DNA from: Candidatus Bipolaricaulota bacterium
GTDB taxonomy: Bacteria > Bipolaricaulota > Bipolaricaulia > RBG-16-55-9
Length of the DNA stretch: 5,256 nt
Direction: 5' to 3'
Assembly: GCA_018609825.1 (NCBI GenBank)
Contig: JAHEOA010000012.1
Coordinates: 1-5,256, forward strand
Both the position numbers and the translations under genes were made by a program. Below are positions 3,593 through 5,256 of the stretch, one piece after another; position 1 is the first letter of the stretch; each line of letters opens with the position of its first letter. Below the pieces are notes generated by a model. That model was not told the DNA's origin. It saw only the letters and a program-made list of their open reading frames with translations, and made no database searches.

Positions 3593-5256
3593 GTGGTCAC
3601 CGTAAAGGACATTGAACAACGGAGCATTGACACGATCCGAACGCTGTCGATGGACGCGGTGCAGAAGGCCAACTCCGGCCATCCGGGCACGCCGATGGCG
3701 TTGGCCCCGATCGCCTATCTGCTCTATACGAGGTATTTGAAACACAACCCGACGGATCCGAGCTGGCCCGATCGGGATCGGTTCATCCTGAGCAACGGCC
3801 ACGCGTCGATGCTGCTCTACAGCACGCTCTATCTGGCGGGCTACGATATCCCCTTCGAGGAGCTGGAAAACTTTCGTCAATGGGGGTCGATGACGCCAGG
3901 CCATCCCGAATATGGGGACACCCCCGGCGTCGAGACGACGACGGGGCCGTTGGGCCAAGGCTGCGGCAACTCCGTCGGCATGGCGATGGCCGAGGCCCAC
4001 CTGGCCGCCCGCTTCAACACGGATCAGCACCAAGTGGTAGATCACCACACCTACGTGTTGACCAGCGACGGCGACATGATGGAGGGCGTCTCCCACGAGG
4101 CGGCTGCGCTGGCCGGCCATCTGAAGCTCGGCAAGCTGATCTGGATGTTCGACGACAATCGCATCACGATCGGCGGCTCGACCGATCTGTCGATGAGCGA
4201 GGACGTCCGGGCCCGCTTCGACGCCTACGGCTGGCACACCCAGGATGTCGAGGACGTCAACGATCTCGAGGCGCTTTCGGAGGCCATCGAAGCCGCGCAA
4301 GCCGAGACCGAGCGCCCGTCGTTCATCCGGATTCGGACCCACATCGGCTACGGCGCCCCCAACAAGCAAGACACCAGCGACGCCCACGGCGCGCCGCTCG
4401 GCGATGACGAGGTGCGCGAGACGAAGCGCTTCTACGGCTGGCCCGAGGACGAGACGTTCCACGTCCCGGACGACGTCCTGGAGCACTTCCAGAAGGCCAA
4501 GGAGCGCGGCCAAGAGCTCCAGCAGGCGTGGGAAGAGACATTCAATGCCTGGCAGTCGGCCAACCCAAACTTGGCTCAGGAGTGGACGCGCATCCACCGC
4601 AACGAGCTTCCCGAAGGCTGGCACGAGAGCCTGCCCACGTTCGATCCTGGAGATGGCAAGGAAGCGACGCGGAAGGCGTCCGGAAAAGTCATCAACGAGA
4701 TCGCGGGCACGCTGCCCGAGCTGATGGGCGGCTCGGCGGACCTCGCGCCGTCGACGAAGACGCTGGTCGACGCCAGCGGCGAGTTCCAAGCCGGCAGCTA
4801 TGCGGAGCGGAACCTGCGCTTCGGCGTGCGCGAGCACGGCATGGGCGCAGCCGTGAGCGGCATGGCGCTGCACGGGGGCGTGCGGCCCTACGGCGCGACG
4901 TTCCTCATCTTCAGCGACTACATGCGCCCCACGATCCGCCTGGCGTCGATGATGGAGCAGCCGGCGATCTACGTCTGGACCCATGATTCCATCGCGCTCG
5001 GCGAGGACGGCCCGACGCACCAGCCCATTGAGCACCTGATGTCGCTGCGGGCGATTCCCGGGTTTACGCTCTTGCGCCCGGCCGACGCCAACGAGACGGC
5101 CGCCGCGTGGCGAGTCGCCATCGAACGACGGAAGGGCTCGGTCGGCTTGGTACTGACGCGCCAGGGACTGCCCATTCTCGACGCATCCGAATACCCCATC
5201 GCCGAAGGTGTTCCCAAGGGCGCCTACGTGCTCTCGGACGCCTCCAACGGATCGCC
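3593..5256 (+). CDS. tkt: Transketolase (3' end beyond window)
   Basis: An open frame runs to the right edge with 554 complete codons, about 83% of the usual 660-680 residues. Transketolase moves two-carbon ketol units between sugar phosphates in the non-oxidative pentose phosphate (or Calvin) pathway, using thiamine diphosphate and a divalent metal. The thiamine-binding Pyr/PP layout is clear: SGHPGTPM (28-35), SNGHAS (67-72), GPLGQG (118-123), the diphosphate motif SDGDMMEG (158-165) through DDN (187-189), and DAHGAPLG (263-270). The second domain has ATRKASG (358-364), GGSADLAPS (379-387), GVREHGM (411-417) with the expected catalytic Glu at 414, and [15 protein letters not shown] (463-477) with the substrate His/Asp residues. 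The first residue of the usual GDG motif is Ser here, otherwise nothing is missing. The C-terminal domain is mostly beyond the edge. The start is GTG 3593 by ribosome-site spacing, with ATG 3584 the alternative. It stands alone after a 219-base gap, so it probably has its own promoter. Confidence 0.96.
   Translation, partial: MVTVKDIEQRSIDTIRTLSMDAVQKANSGHPGTPMALAPIAYLLYTRYLKHNPTDPSWPDRDRFILSNGHASMLLYSTLYLAGYDIPFEELENFRQWGSMTPGHPEYGDTPGVETTTGPLGQGCGNSVGMAMAEAHLAARFNTDQHQVVDHHTYVLTSDGDMMEGVSHEAAALAGHLKLGKLIWMFDDNRITIGGSTDLSMSEDVRARFDAYGWHTQDVEDVNDLEALSEAIEAAQAETERPSFIRIRTHIGYGAPNKQDTSDAHGAPLGDDEVRETKRFYGWPEDETFHVPDDVLEHFQKAKERGQELQQAWEETFNAWQSANPNLAQEWTRIHRNELPEGWHESLPTFDPGDGKEATRKASGKVINEIAGTLPELMGGSADLAPSTKTLVDASGEFQAGSYAERNLRFGVREHGMGAAVSGMALHGGVRPYGATFLIFSDYMRPTIRLASMMEQPAIYVWTHDSIALGEDGPTHQPIEHLMSLRAIPGFTLLRPADANETAAAWRVAIERRKGSVGLVLTRQGLPILDASEYPIAEGVPKGAYVLSDASNGS

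Noticed and set aside
3512..5035. Long open frame (507 codons) on the - strand opposite transketolase
   Set aside because: The + strand shows every transketolase motif; the antisense peptide is low-complexity, Arg/Ala/Val rich, with no recognisable domain or ribosome site.

Overview
The window is about 5.3 kb of GC-rich bacterial chromosome. Coding third positions are mostly G or C, and genes have Shine-Dalgarno sites or plausible GTG starts. No integrase, transposase, tRNA, rRNA, CRISPR array or phage gene is visible. The gene set (a DUF402 protein, CutA, a glutaryl-CoA-type dehydrogenase, a RemA/DUF370 protein, a Crp/Fnr regulator and transketolase) fits a free-living heterotroph. RemA together with DUF402 is commoner outside the Gammaproteobacteria, but the phylum cannot be fixed from this sequence.

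Layout, left to right. (1) Bases 3-101 hold the last 32 codons of a probable membrane protein on the + strand. They overlap, tail to tail, the end of a DUF402 gene on the - strand (63-569). (2) That gene diverges from cutA (642-986, +), and cutA is followed after 47 bases by a GCDH-like acyl-CoA dehydrogenase (1034-2191, +). (3) The dehydrogenase converges on a small - strand RemA/DUF370 gene (2239-2526). The 47-base gap between them holds a 12-G run that forms one arm of a strong hairpin. (4) remA diverges from a Crp/Fnr-family regulator (2663-3373, +) across 136 bases. (5) A 219-base gap with a hairpin, a 10-C run, a short direct repeat and a candidate operator leads into transketolase (3593 onward, +), which is cut by the window edge at about 83% of its usual length.

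Most of these are core metabolic or housekeeping genes, and no new multi-gene system is evident. The most interesting observation is regulatory. Two imperfect 16-base inverted repeats with the half-site spacing used by Crp/Fnr proteins lie in the two intergenic regions flanking the Crp/Fnr gene, one before crp/remA and one before transketolase. They share the 9-mer CTGTAAGCG. This suggests, as inference only, that the regulator controls itself, the RemA homologue and transketolase, linking central carbon flux to a DNA-binding matrix-type regulator. Two genes (remA and tkt) appear to start at GTG codons just inside a more obvious ATG, judged from where the Shine-Dalgarno sites fall.
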